Shown: positions 35,155 through 43,885, numbered from the stretch's first letter. The stretch is 64,000 nt of DNA from Lysobacterales bacterium (GCA_014946745.1 JADCRD010000001.1:558001-622000); one strand, 5' to 3'. Numbers and translations are program-made. Notes: generated by a model from the sequence alone, not told the origin.

Positions 35155-35691
35155 TCAGAGAGCGAAGCGGCGGCGGACGTCCGCCCAGTCGTGAACGCGG
35201 ACCGGGGCGTCTTCGAACAGGTTGTGCGGCGCGCTGAACAGCAGGCCCTGGCCGCGGAAACCCTTGAAGTTGCGGCTGTGGTCGTCGATCAGGAAATCGG
35301 CGCAGACCGCCGACTTGTCGCCGCAGTAGATGAAGTTGCGCCAGGGCACGAAGGGGAAGTGCTGGTGCAGCCAGTCGTACTTGGGCAGGAAGGAGTTCGG
35401 GTACTCCATCGCCGCGGTGGCGAAGAAGATCTCGTAGCGTTCGTTCAAGGCACGCACCGCCTCGACGCTGCCCTCGATGACATCGAGGTCATGGAAGAAC
35501 TCCTCGCGACGCGGATACGCGCGCACCGCCTCGCGACGCTCGGCGGGCACCGCATCAAACAGATGCCGACCGGCCAGGCTGGCGCGCTCGACGCGCTCGC
35601 CGTACTCGCGCTCGTAGATCGAAAGGAAGCGGCCGAGCGAGTCGGCGACGACCTCGTCCATGTCGATGGCGATGCGCTGTCTTTCGCCCAC
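35155..35691 (-). CDS. 5'(3')-deoxyribonucleotidase-like HAD protein
   Basis: A 178-aa HAD-superfamily enzyme of the NT5C type: IAIDMDEVVADSLGRF carries the catalytic Asp pair (DMDEV), FFATAAMEYPNSFLPKYDWL the middle motif, and ADFLIDDHSRNFKGF the C-terminal Asp motif. It would remove phosphate from (deoxy)nucleotides. I chose GTG 35691 because GGAG sits 8 bases before it; GTG 35700 is the other choice. It overlaps or abuts the end of rluF, so the two are likely co-transcribed. Confidence 0.82.
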   Translation of the reverse strand: MGERQRIAIDMDEVVADSLGRFLSIYEREYGERVERASLAGRHLFDAVPAERREAVRAYPRREEFFHDLDVIEGSVEAVRALNERYEIFFATAAMEYPNSFLPKYDWLHQHFPFVPWRNFIYCGDKSAVCADFLIDDHSRNFKGFRGQGLLFSAPHNLFEDAPVRVHDWADVRRRFAL

Positions 35692-35693
35692 GG

Positions 35694-36404
35694 CTACCAC
35701 TCCGTGCGGCCGGGGATCAGCCCGCGCAGCTCGACGTCGGTGAGGTTGCGCCACTGCCCGGGCTTCAGTGCACCCAGCTTGATGTTGTCGATGCGCACCC
35801 GGCGCAGCTCCTTGACGCGATAGCCGAAGGCCGCGGCCATCAGGCGGATCTGCCGGTTCAGGCCCTGGGTGAGCGTGATGCGGAAGCCATATTTGGCGAG
35901 TCGTGAGGTGCGGCAGGGCAGGGTCAGCTGACCGTGCACGCGCACGCCGCGGGCCATGCCGGTGAGGAACTCCGGGGTCACCGGGTTGTTCACCCCGACC
36001 AGGTATTCCTTCTCGTGGCGGTTCTCGGCGCGCAGGATCTCGTTGACGATGTCGCCGTTGCTGGTCAGCAGGATCAGGCCCTCGCTGTCCTTGTCGAGTC
36101 GGCCGATCGGAAAGATGCGCTGCTCGTGGCCGACGAAGTCGACGATGTTGCCCTTGACCTCGGTGTCGGTGGTGCAGGTGATGCCCACCGGCTTGTACAG
36201 GGCGATGTAGACATGCTTGCGGCCGCGCTTCTCCTCGCGCCTGGGCAGCGGGCGGCCGTCCAGCAGCACTTCGTCGCCTTCGCCGACCTCGGTGCCGATG
36301 CCGCCGCGCTGGCCGTTGACCGTGATGCGCCCGGCGGCGATCAGCCGGTCGGCCTCGCGGCGCGAGCAGAAGCCGGAGTCGGCAATGTGTTTGTTGAGAC
36401 GCAT
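35694..36404 (-). CDS. rluF: 23S rRNA pseudouridine(2604) synthase RluF
   Basis: A 236-aa RsuA-family pseudouridine synthase. The N-terminal S4 domain (MRLNKHIADSGFCSRREADR) binds RNA; the catalytic Asp is in GRLDKDSEGLILLTSNGD; VYIALYKPVGITCTTD, HEKEYLVGVNNP and GLNRQIRLMAAAFGY match RluF closely. It isomerises U2604 (and U2605 in part) of 23S rRNA. ATG 36404 starts the S4 domain; the longer open frame upstream has no family similarity. It lacks the basic C-terminal tail of the E. coli enzyme. Confidence 0.92.
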   Translation of the reverse strand: MRLNKHIADSGFCSRREADRLIAAGRITVNGQRGGIGTEVGEGDEVLLDGRPLPRREEKRGRKHVYIALYKPVGITCTTDTEVKGNIVDFVGHEQRIFPIGRLDKDSEGLILLTSNGDIVNEILRAENRHEKEYLVGVNNPVTPEFLTGMARGVRVHGQLTLPCRTSRLAKYGFRITLTQGLNRQIRLMAAAFGYRVKELRRVRIDNIKLGALKPGQWRNLTDVELRGLIPGRTEW

Positions 36405-36522
36405 GGGGCGAGGACATCCGGCGACGCGAAGGGCGCACATGATCGCAGCTGGCTGCCCCGGGTGCATCCGCGACGCCGCGGGTGCATGCTCAACGTTCAC
36501 CCGGCCACCTTCGGAGCCCACC

Positions 36523-36894
36523 ATGCAGCTAGGAGCTTTTTCCGTCAGCCTGCCCGTTCGCGACATCGCCGCATCAAGAGCGTTCTACGAAAAGCTCGGC
36601 TTCAGCGTCCTGGCCGGCGAGCAGGAGAACAACTGGTTGATCATGAAGAGCGGCACCACCCTGATCGGCCTGTTCCAGGGCATGTTCGAGCGCACCATGC
36701 TGACCTTCAATCCGGGCTGGGACAGCGCGGCCCAGCCCTTGGCCGAGTTCGACGACGTGCGCGCGATCGAGGCGCGGCTCAAGGCCCAGGGCCTGACGCT
36801 CGCGACCGAGGTCAAGCCCGACACCGCGGGGCCTGGGCATCTGGTGGTGATCGACCCGGACGGCAATCCGGTACTGATCGATCAGCATCGCTGA
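36523..36894 (+). CDS. VOC (glyoxalase/bleomycin resistance) family protein
   Basis: A 123-aa protein of one vicinal-oxygen-chelate unit: SVSLPVRDIAASRAFYEKLGF, then LVVIDPDGNPVLIDQH. Dimers of such units bind a metal and a small substrate; the substrate cannot be deduced. ATG 36523; divergent from rluF. Confidence 0.85.
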   Translation: MQLGAFSVSLPVRDIAASRAFYEKLGFSVLAGEQENNWLIMKSGTTLIGLFQGMFERTMLTFNPGWDSAAQPLAEFDDVRAIEARLKAQGLTLATEVKPDTAGPGHLVVIDPDGNPVLIDQHR

Positions 36895-37012
36895 GGTGAT
36901 CGCGGCGAAGAGGGAAGCGGTGAGGTGCCGCGGGGGGGGGCGTCTGCCGCGATGGGGAGCGTGAGGCGCTTGGAAGTCTGCCGCGATGGGCAGCCTGAGG
37001 CGGTAGGAAGCC

Positions 37013-37098
37013 TATGGTGGGCCAAGGCCCACCCTATGGACAGAGCATCCGTGCGGCGGGCAGGCGCGCTTCGCAATGGGTGGGCCCTGGCCCACCCT
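37013..37098. repeat. Two GGTGGGCC-type palindromes
   Basis: TATGGTGGGCCAAGGCCCACC (37013-37039 with flank) and ATGGGTGGGCCCTGGCCCACC (37076-37098): variants of the GTGGGTC family with GGCC instead of GTC/GAC at the centre. They lie between the convergent VOC and dbpA genes and may act as transcription ends. A run of eight G at 36931-36940 region precedes them. Confidence 0.8.
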
Positions 37099-37125
37099 GA
37101 GCTCGAACGCTAGCGCGCGCCCGTC

Positions 37126-38496
37126 TCACATCGCCCGCACCCGGAAACCGCGGCCCTTGATCTTGCCGGCCTGCAGTCCGGCGACAGCGGCCTTCAGCAT
37201 GCTCGCGCGCACGGCCACATAGCTGCGCGTGGGGAACACGTCGATCTTGCCGATCGCCTCAGCCTTCAAGCCTGCCGCGCCGGTGAGCGCACCCAGGATG
37301 TCGCCGGGCCGCAGCTTGTCGGTGCGGCCGGCATCGATGCGCAGGGTGCGCATCGCCGATTTGGGCACGTCGGTCGGACGCGCGTTGAGCGGCGCGCGGT
37401 TCCAGCGGATCGGCTCGCCGCGGCCGGTTTCGATGGCCTGCGCGCGCGCCATCTCGCGCGAAGTGACGAGGTTCAGCACCAGGCCGCTGCCGCCGGCGCG
37501 GGCGGTGCGACCGCTGCGGTGCACGTAGACATCCGCCTCGTGCGGCAGCTCGTAGTTGACCACGCAGGCGAGGTCCTTGACGTCGAGCCCGCGCGCGGCG
37601 ACGTCGCTGGCCACCAGCACGCTCAGGGATCGGTTGGCGAACATCACCAGCACCTCGTCGCGGTCGCGCTGCTCCATATCGCCGTGCAGGGCGGCGGCCG
37701 AGAAGCCGGCATTGGCCAGCGCGGTGGCGACGTCATCGACATCGCGCCGGGTATTGCAGAACACCACCGCCGATTCCGGCTTGAGCTGAAGCAGCAGGCC
37801 CATCAGCGCGGCGGGCTTGGCGTCGAGTGCGACCTCGTAGAAGCGCGCGTCGATATCCGGCGCATGCGCTTCGCCCTCGATCGCGACTTCCACCGGCTCG
37901 CGCAGGCTGTCCTTGGCGAGTGCACGGATCTCGTCGGGCCAGGTGGCCGAAAACAGCAGGCTTTGCCGCGCTTTGGGCAGACGCCTGACGATGTCCTTGA
38001 TCGACTGTTCGAAGCCCATGTCGAGCATGCGGTCGGCTTCGTCCAGCACCAGCACGTCAATCTCCGAAAGGTCCAGCGCGCGCTTGTGCAGCAGCTCCTG
38101 CACGCGCCCCGGCGTGCCCACCACGATGTGCGGTGCATGCGTTAGCGAGGCCAGCTGCGGGCCCAGCGCCACGCCACCGGTGAACAGGCTGATCTTGACG
38201 TTGGGGATCGCGGCGGCCAGCCGGCGCAGCTCCTTGCCGACCTGGTCGGCCAGCTCGCGGGTGGGGCAGAGCACCAGGGCCTGGGTGCGGATGGCCGCCG
38301 CGTCCAGCCGCTGCAGCAGACCGAGGCCGAAGGCCGCGGTCTTGCCGCTGCCCGTGGGCGCCTGCGCCAGCACGTCGGCGCCGGCGAGGATCGGCGGCAG
38401 GGCCAGAGCCTGGATCGGCGTGGGCGTGTGGAAACCGGCGGCTTCAATGGCCTGCCGCAGGGCGGGGATGAGATCAAGATCTTGGAAGGTCGACAT
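37126..38496 (-). CDS. dbpA: DEAD-box RNA helicase DbpA
   Basis: A 456-aa helicase used in 50S ribosomal subunit assembly. Motifs in order: Q motif (GFHTPTPIQALALP), I (APTGSGKT), Ia (PTRELADQ), Ib (TPGR), II (DEAD at VLDEADRMLDMGF), III (SAT), V (ASDVAARGLD) and VI (HRSGRTARAG). The C-terminal ~75 residues form the DbpA RNA-binding domain (KLRPGDILGALTGAAGL and IGKIDVFPTRSYVAV), which recognises 23S rRNA hairpin 92. ATG 38496. Confidence 0.93.
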   Translation of the reverse strand: MSTFQDLDLIPALRQAIEAAGFHTPTPIQALALPPILAGADVLAQAPTGSGKTAAFGLGLLQRLDAAAIRTQALVLCPTRELADQVGKELRRLAAAIPNVKISLFTGGVALGPQLASLTHAPHIVVGTPGRVQELLHKRALDLSEIDVLVLDEADRMLDMGFEQSIKDIVRRLPKARQSLLFSATWPDEIRALAKDSLREPVEVAIEGEAHAPDIDARFYEVALDAKPAALMGLLLQLKPESAVVFCNTRRDVDDVATALANAGFSAAALHGDMEQRDRDEVLVMFANRSLSVLVASDVAARGLDVKDLACVVNYELPHEADVYVHRSGRTARAGGSGLVLNLVTSREMARAQAIETGRGEPIRWNRAPLNARPTDVPKSAMRTLRIDAGRTDKLRPGDILGALTGAAGLKAEAIGKIDVFPTRSYVAVRASMLKAAVAGLQAGKIKGRGFRVRAM

Positions 38497-38599
38497 GCGC
38501 CATGATCGCAGGCTGCGGCGGATTCCGCGACGCGAGCACCGCAAAGCCTCGCCCTGCTCCGTCCATCCAACCCTTGTTCTCCGATCCCCTCAGCCCGAC

Positions 38600-38647
38600 G
38601 GCTGGGTCTTGACCCACCACAACCCGTAGGGTGGGTCTTGACCCACC
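38600..38647. repeat. Two GGTGGGTC-type palindromes
   Basis: GGCTGGGTCTTGACCCACC (38600-38618) and TAGGGTGGGTCTTGACCCACC (38627-38647), in the same orientation, eight bases apart. Confidence 0.85.
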
Positions 38648-38672
38648 GAGCCCATCGGCTCGCCCACGCAGC

Positions 38673-38723
38673 CTCACTCCTCACTCCTCACTCCTCATTT
38701 CTCGTTTCTCGTTTCTCGTTTCT
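38673..38723. repeat. Heptamer tandem array (CTCACTC then CTCGTTT)
   Basis: About seven 7-base units: three CTCACTC, one CTCATTT and three CTCGTTT. A related ATTCGGG-type heptamer array lies at 63693-63721. Such heptamer arrays vary in length between strains of xanthomonads. Confidence 0.8.
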
Positions 38724-38797
38724 CCCCCCCTCCTTGCGGCCTACGAAAGTCACCCGCGCGGGCTACCATCGCGTCCCCTTTCGACAGGAATCTCCGC

Positions 38798-39307
38798 ATG
38801 CACCCGCACCTCTACGACGCTTCGGTCCCGGTCTTCAAGCAGCTGCTCGGCGGCTTGAGCGGCGTTCTGACCAAGGCGGCAGAACACGCCGCGGCCCGCA
38901 AGATCGACCCGCCGGCCCTGCTGCAGGCGCGGCTGTTTCCGGACATGTTTCCCCTGCTGCGCCAGGTGCAGATCGCCACCGACTTCGCGCGCAGCGTGGC
39001 CGCCCGTCTGGCCGGCGTCGAGGTGCCGAGTGCGCCCGACACCGAGCACAGTTTCGAGGAGCTGCAGCAGCGCATCGCCAGCACGCTGGCCTTTCTCGAA
39101 AGCCTTGATCCGGCTGCTTTCGAAGGCAGCGAGGGTCGCGAGATCGTGCTGCGCCCGGGCACGCCGAAGGAACGCACGCTGAGCGGTCAGGCCTACCTGC
39201 TGTCCTACGGCCTGCCGCAGTTCTTCTTCCACGTCACCACGGCCTACGCCCTGCTGCGCCACAGCGGCGTGGAAATCGGCAAGCGCGACTTCATGGGCAG
39301 CTACTGA
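38798..39307 (+). CDS. DUF1993-family protein
   Basis: A 169-aa soluble protein with the DUF1993 pattern: LYDASVPVFKQLLGGL at the start, ARLFPDMFPLLRQVQIATDFA in the middle, and LPQFFFHVTTAYALLRHSGVEIGKRDFMG near the end. It is related to DinB-like four-helix bundles; function unknown. AGGAA precedes ATG 38798. Confidence 0.88.
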   Translation: MHPHLYDASVPVFKQLLGGLSGVLTKAAEHAAARKIDPPALLQARLFPDMFPLLRQVQIATDFARSVAARLAGVEVPSAPDTEHSFEELQQRIASTLAFLESLDPAAFEGSEGREIVLRPGTPKERTLSGQAYLLSYGLPQFFFHVTTAYALLRHSGVEIGKRDFMGSY

Positions 39308-39351
39308 GGGCACTACGCAGAGCGCGGCCGCTGTATCCGGCAGCGTCGCGC

Positions 39352-40680
39352 TCAGCGCTCGCGGTCCACCTCGATCCTCGCCTGCAGGCCGCCCAAGGGC
39401 GAGCGCTGCAGCTGCAGGCGGCCGCCGGTGGTGTCGAGCAGGTCTTCGACGATGGCAAGCCCCAGGCCCGAGCCGGGCACCCGTTCGTCAAGGCGCACGC
39501 CGCGCTGGCGCGCGGCCGCTGCGGCGCCCTCGTCCATGCCAGGCCCGTCGTCGTCGAGCTGCAGCCAGAGCGTCGTGGGCGTGCTGCCCGCGCTCAGCTG
39601 GACCTGCGTGCGCGCCCATTTGCAGGCGTTGTCGAGCAGGTTGCCGAGCAGTTCCTGCAGGTCGTCCTCCGCGTACGGAAGCTGAAGCTGCGGCTCGATA
39701 TCGGCTTCGATCCGAACGCCGCGCTCCGCGTGGATGCGGCGCATCAGCTCGACCAGCGTGTGGGCGACGGGCGCGAGCTCGCAGCGCGCGCGGAAATCGC
39801 GGGCCACGCCCGCCTGCAGCTGGCGGGTCACCGTCGCCTGCATGCGCGCGCTTTGTTCGCGCACGGTCTTCGCGAGCTCGGGGCCGGGCCGCTGGGCCGC
39901 GGCGTCGAGCGCGGCAAGGGGCGTCTTCAGCGCATGCGCGAGGTCGGCGGCAGAGTGACGCGCCCGCTGCACGGAGCGTTCATGGTGCTCCAGCAATTCG
40001 TCGAGATGAGCCACCAGCGGACCGAGTTCGGCGGGCAGGCCCTCGCCGCCGATCCGAGCGCGCTCGCCGCGGCGCACCTGTTCGACCTCAGCGGCGAGGC
40101 GCTTCAGGGGGCGCAGGCCCAGTCGCACCTGCACGGCCAGCAGTGCGGCGAGCAGCAGGAACAGCAGGGCCGTGGCGACCAGGGTCAGACCGCGGAAGCG
40201 CTGCACATCCTCGCGCAGCGGGCCTTCATCGAGGCCGACCCAGACCTCGACCGGCAAGCGCACGCGCGGCACCTGAACGCGCTGGCGCAGGGTGACCAAC
40301 TGTTGGCCGGCCGGGCCGTCGATGCGTTCGACTGCGGCGCGCGCGCCTGCGCTTGCGCCGAAGGAGGCGCGGAAATCCCACAGCGAGCGCGAGGTGTAGC
40401 CGCTACCGTCCTCGCCGGCCTGCCAGTAGCGCCCCGAAAACACCCGCTCGTAGTCGGGGTCGCCGGGGCGGTCGCGCATGCCGAGGCTGCCGTCGGGTCG
40501 CGCTTCCAGGCGACCGATGAGGCCGGCCAGCTCCTGTTCGAGCAGGCGCAGCTGGCCGCGCTCGGCGATCACCCGGAAGGCTTCACCCAGCAGCCAGGCG
40601 GCGAGCAGGCTGAGGAGCACGCCGCCGATCAGGCCCACCCGCAGCAGGCGGGCGCGCAGCGAGTGCCCCACGAGGTTCAT
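39352..40680 (-). CDS. Two-component sensor histidine kinase
   Basis: A 442-aa inner-membrane kinase. Membrane segments lie at about 10-32 and 175-195, bracketing a periplasmic sensor of about 140 residues. A HAMP-like linker follows, then the H box with His249 (DLAHALKTPLAAL), N box (LLGNLLDNACKWA), G1 (DDDGPGM) and G2 (GSGLGLAIV). It resembles PhoQ/QseC-type kinases. ATG 40680 overlaps the regulator stop (ATGA). Third gene of a PepSY - regulator - kinase operon, so a metal or cation signal is plausible but not shown. Confidence 0.9.
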   Translation of the reverse strand: MNLVGHSLRARLLRVGLIGGVLLSLLAAWLLGEAFRVIAERGQLRLLEQELAGLIGRLEARPDGSLGMRDRPGDPDYERVFSGRYWQAGEDGSGYTSRSLWDFRASFGASAGARAAVERIDGPAGQQLVTLRQRVQVPRVRLPVEVWVGLDEGPLREDVQRFRGLTLVATALLFLLLAALLAVQVRLGLRPLKRLAAEVEQVRRGERARIGGEGLPAELGPLVAHLDELLEHHERSVQRARHSAADLAHALKTPLAALDAAAQRPGPELAKTVREQSARMQATVTRQLQAGVARDFRARCELAPVAHTLVELMRRIHAERGVRIEADIEPQLQLPYAEDDLQELLGNLLDNACKWARTQVQLSAGSTPTTLWLQLDDDGPGMDEGAAAAARQRGVRLDERVPGSGLGLAIVEDLLDTTGGRLQLQRSPLGGLQARIEVDRER

Positions 40681-41351
40681 TCGCTGGCGTCCGCATCCGC
40701 TTCCAGTCGGAAGCCCTGGCCGCGGTGGGTATGCAGCAGGCCGGGCCCGATCTTCTTGCGGATGCGTCCGACCAGCACATCGAGCACGTTCGAATCGGGG
40801 TCGTGGCCGCCCTCGTAGACGTGTTCTCCCAGTTCGCCGCGGCTGACGATGCGGCCGACGTTGTGCAGCAGGTAGCCGAGAATGCGTGACTCCTGCGCGG
40901 TCAGGCTGAGGCTGGCGCCGTCGAGCGCGAAGCGCCCGGCATTGACGTCGTGGCTGAGCGGCCCGCATTCGAGGATCGGGCTCGCGTGGCCGCTGGCGCG
41001 GCGGATCAGCGCGCGCACGCGCAGCACGACTTCGTCGAGCAGAAAAGGTTTGGTGAGGTAATCATCGGCGCCGGCATTGAAGCCGGCCAGCTTGTCGTGC
41101 CAGCGGCCGCGCGCGGTCAGCACCAGCACCGGCAGCTTGACGCCCTGCTCGCGCCAGCGGTGCAGCACCGACAGGCCGTCCAGCGAGGGCAGGCCGAGGT
41201 CGAGCACGGCGGCTGCGAAGGCTTCGGTGGCGCCGCGGAACTCGGCTTCGCGGCCGTCGGCGCAGTGTTCGGCGCTGAAGCCGGCCTCCTTCAGCGCGGC
41301 GCAGACGCGCAGCGCCAGCTCGGCATCATCCTCGGCGACCAGCACGCGCAT
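40677..41351 (-). CDS. OmpR/PhoB-family response regulator
   Basis: A 224-aa regulator. The receiver has the acidic pocket (EDD at 7-9), phospho-Asp51 (VLDLGLP), Thr and Lys (LTKPF). The C-terminal winged helix is of the OmpR type (SLTAQESRILGYLLHNVGRIVSRGEL and VLVGRIRKKIG). It is most similar in layout to PhoP/QseB. It overlaps the PepSY gene upstream and the kinase downstream, each by four bases or fewer, so the three are one translationally coupled operon. Confidence 0.92.
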   Translation of the reverse strand: MRVLVAEDDAELALRVCAALKEAGFSAEHCADGREAEFRGATEAFAAAVLDLGLPSLDGLSVLHRWREQGVKLPVLVLTARGRWHDKLAGFNAGADDYLTKPFLLDEVVLRVRALIRRASGHASPILECGPLSHDVNAGRFALDGASLSLTAQESRILGYLLHNVGRIVSRGELGEHVYEGGHDPDSNVLDVLVGRIRKKIGPGLLHTHRGQGFRLEADADASE

Positions 41352-41656
41352 CAGTCCTGCTCCATGTCCTTGAATTCGCCAGTGCTGGCGCGGTACTCCA
41401 ACTCCCACACGCGGCCGTTGGCATCGAGGATCTCGATTTCGTACTCGTCGTCCTCCAGCTCGAACTCGACGTCGACCACGCGCCCGGGCTTGCGCCGCAG
41501 AGCGTCTTCAAGGATCGAGTCGAGCGAGGCCAGTTCGCCGCGCTGCACGGCTTCGCGCAGCTGGCGGGTGTCAGCGCGGTCGGTGCCCTGCGCCAGCGCA
41601 GCGCTGGAGAGGGCGAGCGCGAACAGCAGGACGAACAGGAGGGCAGGCGAGCGCAT
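41351..41656 (-). CDS. Small exported PepSY-domain protein
   Basis: A 101-aa protein with a signal peptide (MRSPALLFVLLFALALSSAALAQ) and one PepSY domain: a helix with SLDSILEDALRRKPGRVVDVEFELED, then EIEILDANGRVWELEYRASTGEF. It is first in the two-component operon. PepSY proteins of this size are thought to modulate the sensor or periplasmic proteases. Confidence 0.85.
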   Translation of the reverse strand: MRSPALLFVLLFALALSSAALAQGTDRADTRQLREAVQRGELASLDSILEDALRRKPGRVVDVEFELEDDEYEIEILDANGRVWELEYRASTGEFKDMEQD

Positions 41657-41789
41657 GCGCACAGCCTGCCTGCGGCCTCTAAATCGTTCGTGAACCGCGG
41701 CCTCAGAGTCGGCATAGGCCGGGTCCGGAGACTGTGCTCCACGCCGCGGCGATGGGCCCGGCGGGTCCACCTTCCCAAGGAGATACCCC

Positions 41790-42248
41790 ATGTTCAAGGC
41801 TTCGTTTCCCCTGCGCCGTTCCGTGCTGATGCTGTCTGCTGCCGGCGCCATTGGCCTCGCTTTCGCGGCGCATGCCGTGACCCCGCGTTCGTCCGCCGAT
41901 GTCGCCGCCGAACTCAATCGTGCGGGCTTCGCCGAAGTGCGCGAGATCGAATACGACGACGGCCTGTGGGAGGCCGAGGTGCGCCGCGCCAACGGCCGCT
42001 GGGGCGAAGTGCATGTCGACCCGATCAGCGGCGAGGTGTTCGATGCCCAGTCGGCGCGCGCCCAGCTGGATGCCGCCGCCCTGATCGCTGCGCTCGAGGC
42101 GCAGGGCTACACCGCGATCAACGACCTCGACCGCGAAGGTGCGACCTGGGGTGCGGAGGCGGTGGGCGCGGATGGCCAGCGCGTCGAGCTGCGCGCCAGC
42201 GGCTACGACGGCCGCGTGCTGCACAGTGAGACCGAGTGGGACGACTGA
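41790..42248 (+). CDS. Exported PepSY-like protein (two repeats)
   Basis: A 152-aa protein with a signal peptide (to about residue 29, AHA) and two PepSY-like units: ELNRAGFAEVREIEYDDGLWEAEVRRANG with VHVDPISGEVFD, then ALEAQGYTAINDLDREGATWGAEAVGADG with LRASGYDGRVLHSETEW. ATG 41790 follows AAGGAG. It diverges from the PepSY-regulator-kinase operon and is a likely target of that regulator. The final base of its stop codon is also the first base of the inverted-repeat element. Confidence 0.8.
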   Translation: MFKASFPLRRSVLMLSAAGAIGLAFAAHAVTPRSSADVAAELNRAGFAEVREIEYDDGLWEAEVRRANGRWGEVHVDPISGEVFDAQSARAQLDAAALIAALEAQGYTAINDLDREGATWGAEAVGADGQRVELRASGYDGRVLHSETEWDD

Positions 42249-42425
42249 GAGCATGTGAAAAACCATCCGCCTACTGCGGCCGCCTCTGGCCGTCCGTGGC
42301 GGCAGCGCGCTCCGCGAATTCCGCGGTCACTAGCTCGCCAAACTCCCTTGAATTCACGTCGCGCGCTTTGCCACGAACGCCCAGAGACGCCCTCGCTACG
42401 GCGTCTGGGTTTTTTCACACGCTCT
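42248..42425. repeat. ~180-bp element with terminal inverted repeats, copy A (MITE-like)
   Basis: The left end AGAGCATGTGAAAAA and right end TTTTTTCACACGCTCT are inverted repeats of about 17 bases with one mismatch. The interior matches 52810-52989 almost base for base (a few single-base changes). No coding capacity. This is the structure of a non-autonomous miniature transposable element or a large dispersed intergenic repeat. Confidence 0.8.
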
Positions 42426-42585
42426 GAGCCCTTGCGGCGCAGCGCCACGAGCGAGGCCGGCCCGACGGGGTCGGCCTCGCTCGCGGGTGGGCGCTTGATC
42501 GCCGTCGAAGCGGGTCATGCAGCGAGGTGCCGAGAGCCGGGCCCCTGGTTTACCCTCACCCGCTGCTTGCAATGGACTGCCGCAC

Positions 42586-42882
42586 ATGTCGCTGAGCCTC
42601 CACGCCGATTTCTTCCGCCTGCGCTGGCGTGGGCAGGTGCCGATGCGCCAGCTGTTCTGGTGGGATCTGCTGCTGGTCGGCAGCCTGATCAACGTGGCCG
42701 CCAGCGTCGTGGGCCTGGCCCTGATGGCGGGCGGCGCGCCGGGCTGGCTCGCGCTGGTCGTGCACTTCGCGCCCGTGCCCTACAACCTGTTTCTGCTGCT
42801 GGCCGTGGAGCGCTCGCCCCAGCGCAGCACGCTGATCGAACTGATGGCTGGGCTGTGGTTCGTGGCGATGCTGCTGGTGTGA
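42586..42882 (+). CDS. Small membrane protein of unknown function
   Basis: A 98-aa protein with an amphipathic start (MSLSLHADFFRLRWRGQVPM), then three hydrophobic segments (about 21-43, 49-67 and 80-98). I do not recognise a family. ATG 42586 was chosen because the hydrophobic pattern begins right after it; the open frame extends upstream to 42517 without a ribosome site. The last segment runs to the C-terminus. Confidence 0.6.
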   Translation: MSLSLHADFFRLRWRGQVPMRQLFWWDLLLVGSLINVAASVVGLALMAGGAPGWLALVVHFAPVPYNLFLLLAVERSPQRSTLIELMAGLWFVAMLLV

Positions 42883-42922
42883 GAGATCGACCGGCGGGCC
42901 ACGGCGAGGCCGGGCCGCGGTC

Positions 42923-43816
42923 TCACTTCGGCGGCGCGGCCTCACGCGCCTGCCGTTCGCGCGGTGCGTACTCGACGCCGGCCAAGCCGCGCATCGGCTG
43001 TGGATACAGCGCCATCAGGTCCAGCACGGACTCGGGCATCCCGGTGCTGACCTTGAGCCCGAGCCCGCTGACCTGCTCGGGCGTGATCGGGTAGTCGTGG
43101 GTCCAACGGCCTTCGGTGAGCGCGGTCGCGACCTCTTGGGTACGCTCCTTGCCCAGCTTTGCCAGCAGCAGATCGGCGAGGCTCTCGCGCAGCTGGCGGA
43201 TCGCCATCTGCGCCTGGTCGGCGAGGATCAGGGTGTCGTCGTCGACGTCCTTCGGGTCCTTCTGCGCGACCGCGCGCAGAATCGACGCGGCCGGCACCTC
43301 GTCGATGGCCGGGTCCAGCGGCCCCAGCACCGCATGCGGGCTCATCAGGATCTCGTCGGCGGCGATCGCCAGCAGGGTGCCGCCGGACATCGCGTAGTAG
43401 GGAACCAGCGCGCGCACCGGGCCGGGATGCCGCGCCAGCGCGCGGGCGATCTGCAGCGAGGCCAGCACCAGCCCGCCCGGCGTATGCAGGATCAGGTCGA
43501 TCGGCTGCTCGGGGGCCGTCTGGTGGATCGCGCGGATCACGCTCTCGGCGTCCTCCATGTCGATGTAGCGCAGCAGCGGCGCGCCGAACAGGCTCATCCG
43601 CTCTTCGCGATGCACGAGCAGGATCACCCGGCTGCCGCGCTCCTGTTCGATCCGGTGGCGCTGGCGGTCGCGCTTTCCGGTCAGCCAGCGACGATGCAGC
43701 AGGGGCTGCAGCACCAGTCCGATCAGCACCAGCAGAAGCAGCAGGACAAGTGTCAACAAGGCGAGCGGCCGGTCAGGGGGAGCGCAGATGAAGCCGCATG
43801 CGCGGGAAGCGGTCAA
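42923..43816 (-). CDS. SDH-type Clp-fold membrane serine proteinase
   Basis: A 297-aa protein of the serine dehydrogenase proteinase (SDH) family. One N-terminal membrane segment (about 17-36, LLTLVLLLLLVLIGLVL) is followed by a ClpP-like domain: DLILHTPGGLVLASLQIARAL, then PYYAMSGGTLLAIAADEILM with the nucleophile Ser in MSGG. VLGPLDPAIDEVPAASIL is also typical. The start is uncertain: TTG 43816 gives 16 residues before the membrane segment; a later TTG is possible and no good ribosome site is seen. It shares orientation with the glucan synthase gene, which ends 70 bases upstream. Confidence 0.82.
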   Translation of the reverse strand: MTASRACGFICAPPDRPLALLTLVLLLLLVLIGLVLQPLLHRRWLTGKRDRQRHRIEQERGSRVILLVHREERMSLFGAPLLRYIDMEDAESVIRAIHQTAPEQPIDLILHTPGGLVLASLQIARALARHPGPVRALVPYYAMSGGTLLAIAADEILMSPHAVLGPLDPAIDEVPAASILRAVAQKDPKDVDDDTLILADQAQMAIRQLRESLADLLLAKLGKERTQEVATALTEGRWTHDYPITPEQVSGLGLKVSTGMPESVLDLMALYPQPMRGLAGVEYAPRERQAREAAPPK

Positions 43817-43885
43817 CCCGCGCGCTGCCGCCTGCTGCGCATCGAGATACGTCGCAGCGCGTACCCACGCGTCGCTCCTGCTGCG

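Larger units (their letters stand above)
38497..38797. other. Repeat-bearing divergent spacer
   Basis: No gene. It holds two GTGGGTC palindromes and a heptamer tandem array; promoters of dbpA and the DUF1993 gene should lie here. Confidence 0.6.

Noticed and set aside
38673-38723. Possible CRISPR-like short repeats
   Set aside because: The 7-base units are contiguous, with no unique spacers and no cas genes nearby.
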